Part shown: piece after piece, positions 62,031 through 64,000 of the stretch
Layout: every line of letters begins with the position of its first letter
How positions within the stretch are numbered: the first letter of the stretch is position 1
From: Paenibacillus sp. RUD330
GTDB lineage: Bacteria > Bacillota > Bacilli > Paenibacillales > Paenibacillaceae
Direction of reading: 5' to 3'
NCBI RefSeq assembly: GCF_002243345.2
Contig: NZ_CP022655.2
Span: 2,172,501-2,236,500 of the forward strand
Length of the DNA: 64,000 nt
Position numbers and translations under genes: made by a program
Notes under the pieces: model-generated
The model's input: only the letters and a program-made list of their open reading frames with translations
Databases searched by the model: none
Told to the model about the DNA's origin: nothing

Positions 62031-63127
62031 GAGGCCGCCTTCTTTCTCCGCCCGCGGATCGCCAGCGCGGCCATGCCGAGCAGCGGAAAGCCGAAGAGCG
62101 CGTACATTCGCAGGCCGACGGTGAAAAAGATGGTTCCTTCCACAGCTCTCCATGACGGAAGAGCCGAGGCGGCAGCATAGACTAGCAGCACGATCGTCCC
62201 ATAGATCCAAGCCGATTTGAGGCGGGGAAACAAGCATTTTAGGGATTCGCCAAGCGCATGCAGCTTCATGGCCATGATCAGCAGCACGTACAGCATCGTT
62301 ACCGACACGAACAAGGCGGTCAGGTTCTCGAAGACAATCCAATAATGGTAGACCGAGTCCATCTTGGAGATGAACGGCAAGGTCAGATGGCGGCTGAGCT
62401 CCCTGCTGAACGTCAAGACAGGCAAGTAGATGAAGCCTGCGATCATGGGGAACGAAAAGGCCAGGGCAAAGAAATAGCTTTTCCGGTACCGGCTGGAAAT
62501 GCGGGCATTGTAGCTTCCGATCAGCGCCGTGAACGCAAACCCCATCCAGATGAAGGAGCCGGAGTAGAAGTTTTTGTTCAGCAGAAAATCCCCGCTCGTG
62601 CGGAGCCATGGCCCTCCAAGAGTCCAATTGACATCGCTGAAGCCGACCAGCATCAGGAAGACGGATAGAAGGGAGCTGACCAGAAAAAGCACCCTTGCCG
62701 CTCTTGCGATGGGCATCATTCCGGCGAGGGCAAGCGCTCCGGGCGCAAGCAGCATGCCGTTGAGAAAGGTGATCGGAGTCGTCGGCAGCATCGTCATCGT
62801 AATCATTTCCGAATAGGCCCTCAGCATGACGACGAGAGCTCCGAAGATGAAGACCAGCTGCGGCAGGCTGACGATGAAGGCCGCTGGAAGGCCGATGGAG
62901 CGGCCGATGCGTTCAATCAGGCTTTCGTTTTCCAGCAGGCTGAGCAGCTTGCTGTAGAGCAGGCAGCTCAGCAGGGCCAGAGCCGCCCAGATGGCGATCG
63001 GGACCCAGTAAGCCCCTGTCGTGCTCCGGATGATCAGGCTCGGATAGATGAAGCCGGCCGAGGCTCCGAAATAGAGCACTTGAACGGCGAACATATTGTA
63101 GCCGGTCAGGGATGGGGGAGTTTTCAC
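62027..63127 (-). CDS. Ger(x)B-family germination receptor permease subunit
   Basis: A 366-residue membrane protein of the APC superfamily with about ten spans, GerAB/GerKB type, the likely ligand-binding subunit of the receptor. It starts with GTG overlapping the A-subunit stop (GTGA) and includes TGYNMFAVQVLYFGASAGFI, LPAAFIVSLPQLVFIFGALV and SALPSWRAVEGTIFFTVGLR. The overlaps at both ends show one coupled A-B-C operon, expressed in the forespore in Bacillus. Confidence 0.93.
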   Translation of the reverse strand: MKTPPSLTGYNMFAVQVLYFGASAGFIYPSLIIRSTTGAYWVPIAIWAALALLSCLLYSKLLSLLENESLIERIGRSIGLPAAFIVSLPQLVFIFGALVVMLRAYSEMITMTMLPTTPITFLNGMLLAPGALALAGMMPIARAARVLFLVSSLLSVFLMLVGFSDVNWTLGGPWLRTSGDFLLNKNFYSGSFIWMGFAFTALIGSYNARISSRYRKSYFFALAFSFPMIAGFIYLPVLTFSRELSRHLTLPFISKMDSVYHYWIVFENLTALFVSVTMLYVLLIMAMKLHALGESLKCLFPRLKSAWIYGTIVLLVYAAASALPSWRAVEGTIFFTVGLRMYALFGFPLLGMAALAIRGRRKKAAS

Positions 63128-63999
63128 GACGGTGAAGCCTCCTTCTTGCGCAGCGAGGTCAAATATGGAGCGCCGAACGACTCCAGGCAGCTGAGGTAGA
63201 AGACGAGGCAGGTGAAGCAGAAGACGATGCCGAGCAGCCCGGCGACGGTCGCTCCGACAACGATGAAATACTTCAGGATCCGCTGGACGAGTCCCATCTG
63301 ATAGTCGATGACGATGAAGTTGGTGATGGCGGTCGCGGCGACGATGATCACCAGCAGGTTGCTGACGATGTTCGCCTGGATAATCGCTTGGCCGAGCACG
63401 ACGCCGCCGACCATCGTGACCGTGGAGCTGATCGTCTTCGGCAGGCGGATGCCCGCTTCGGTGATGAAATCGATGATGATCAGCATCAGGAAGGTTTCGA
63501 TGAATACGGGATAAGGAACTCCTTCCCGGCTGGCGGACGCAGCGAGGCTGATCTCCAGCCGGTTCACGTCCACATTGACGGATGTCAGCGCCACATACAT
63601 GGCCGGCAGGAACAGATTCATGAACATGGCCAGAAACCGGAGCGTGAGCAGAAAATAGGCGACATAGGGGTTGACGTAATTGTCCTCGGGAGAATGCCAG
63701 AAGTCGGTATAGACGGCAGGGACGGTCAAGGCGAACGGGGATCCGTCGATCATGACGACCATTTTGCCCCGGAGCAGATCCGCCGTGGAGTGGTCGGGAC
63801 GCTCGCTCGATATCGCCAGCGGGAACAGGCCCATCTTCTTGCGGGAGATGAGCAGCCTCAGCAGCTGGCCGCTGTCCTGGATACCGTCGGTCCTGATATT
63901 CTGGAGCCGCTCCTTCAGCTTGGCCAGCAGATCCGGGTCGGCCGCGCCGGAGCAGTAGAAGATCGCGACCCGGGTCCGGCTCGTTTCGCCGATCCGCGT
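63124..63999 (-). CDS. Ger(x)A-family germination receptor subunit, 5' end cut by window edge
   Basis: The C-terminal 291 residues of a GerAA/GerKA-type subunit, an open frame to the window edge without a start. It begins near TRIGETSRTRVAIFYC, continues through LISRKKMGLFPLAISSERPD, GKMVVMIDGSPFALTVP (family signature) and the four to five C-terminal membrane spans (LRFLAMFMNLFLPAMYVALT, VFIETFLMLIIIDFI, VGGVVLGQAIIQANIVS). The N-terminal soluble domain and promoter lie beyond the window. Confidence 0.93.
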   Translation of the reverse strand, partial: TRIGETSRTRVAIFYCSGAADPDLLAKLKERLQNIRTDGIQDSGQLLRLLISRKKMGLFPLAISSERPDHSTADLLRGKMVVMIDGSPFALTVPAVYTDFWHSPEDNYVNPYVAYFLLTLRFLAMFMNLFLPAMYVALTSVNVDVNRLEISLAASASREGVPYPVFIETFLMLIIIDFITEAGIRLPKTISSTVTMVGGVVLGQAIIQANIVSNLLVIIVAATAITNFIVIDYQMGLVQRILKYFIVVGATVAGLLGIVFCFTCLVFYLSCLESFGAPYLTSLRKKEASPS

Positions 64000-64000
64000 T

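Overview
The window (about 60% G+C by eye) looks like the chromosome of an endospore-forming Paenibacillus-type Firmicute. This is inferred from the gene set: a tricistronic Ger(x)A/B/C germinant receptor, YesN/YesM two-component regulators with LplB/YtcP-type ABC permeases, a GH52 xylosidase with a GH67 glucuronidase, strong AGGAGG ribosome binding sites, and a sigma-K-like promoter in front of a collagen-like gene. No rRNA, tRNA, insertion sequence or CRISPR array was recognised.

Left part (1-16.3 kb) is a glucuronoxylan utilisation locus. A GntR regulator with uxuA (cut by the window edge) and an AraC regulator lie on the minus strand. Divergent from them runs a plus-strand series: GH52 beta-xylosidase, GH67 alpha-glucuronidase, a NIF3-like protein, a GH8 reducing-end xylose-releasing exo-oligoxylanase, response regulator, sensor kinase, lipoprotein sugar-binding protein and two ABC permeases. 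The logic is import of (methylglucurono)xylo-oligosaccharides, cytoplasmic trimming from both ends, and glucuronate catabolism. A wrecked kduI (hexuronate isomerase) follows, then a small uncharacterised sugar cluster (two Gfo/Idh/MocA oxidoreductases, a TIM-barrel isomerase, an AraC regulator; 17.0-21.2 kb).

Middle part (21.6-37.8 kb): an FAD oxidoreductase, a linked barnase-barstar pair, and the most unusual locus of the window. This is a 10.1-kb gene for a collagen-like protein of 3374 residues, with three small genes behind it. The collagen gene starts with TTG and has a near-perfect sigma-K promoter. Two of the small downstream proteins carry the same helical domain as its N-terminus. 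A TPR-containing GT2 glycosyltransferase is divergently transcribed and could decorate the threonine-rich collagen stalk. I read this as a spore-surface (exosporium/hair) locus. An SH3-NlpC/P60 hydrolase follows.

Right part (38-64 kb): a kdp potassium-ATPase operon with an extra 29-residue membrane peptide before kdpF, and a KdpD split into two genes whose sensor half is internally duplicated; an SDR oxidoreductase, a phospholipase C-like protein, cidR/cidAB, an aminoglycoside-phosphotransferase-fold kinase, a GH2 beta-mannosidase, a hybrid histidine kinase overlapping a pentapeptide-repeat protein, an M29 aminopeptidase, a GNAT acetyltransferase and the ger operon, which runs off the right edge. 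Most transcription units end in clear intrinsic terminators, listed separately.
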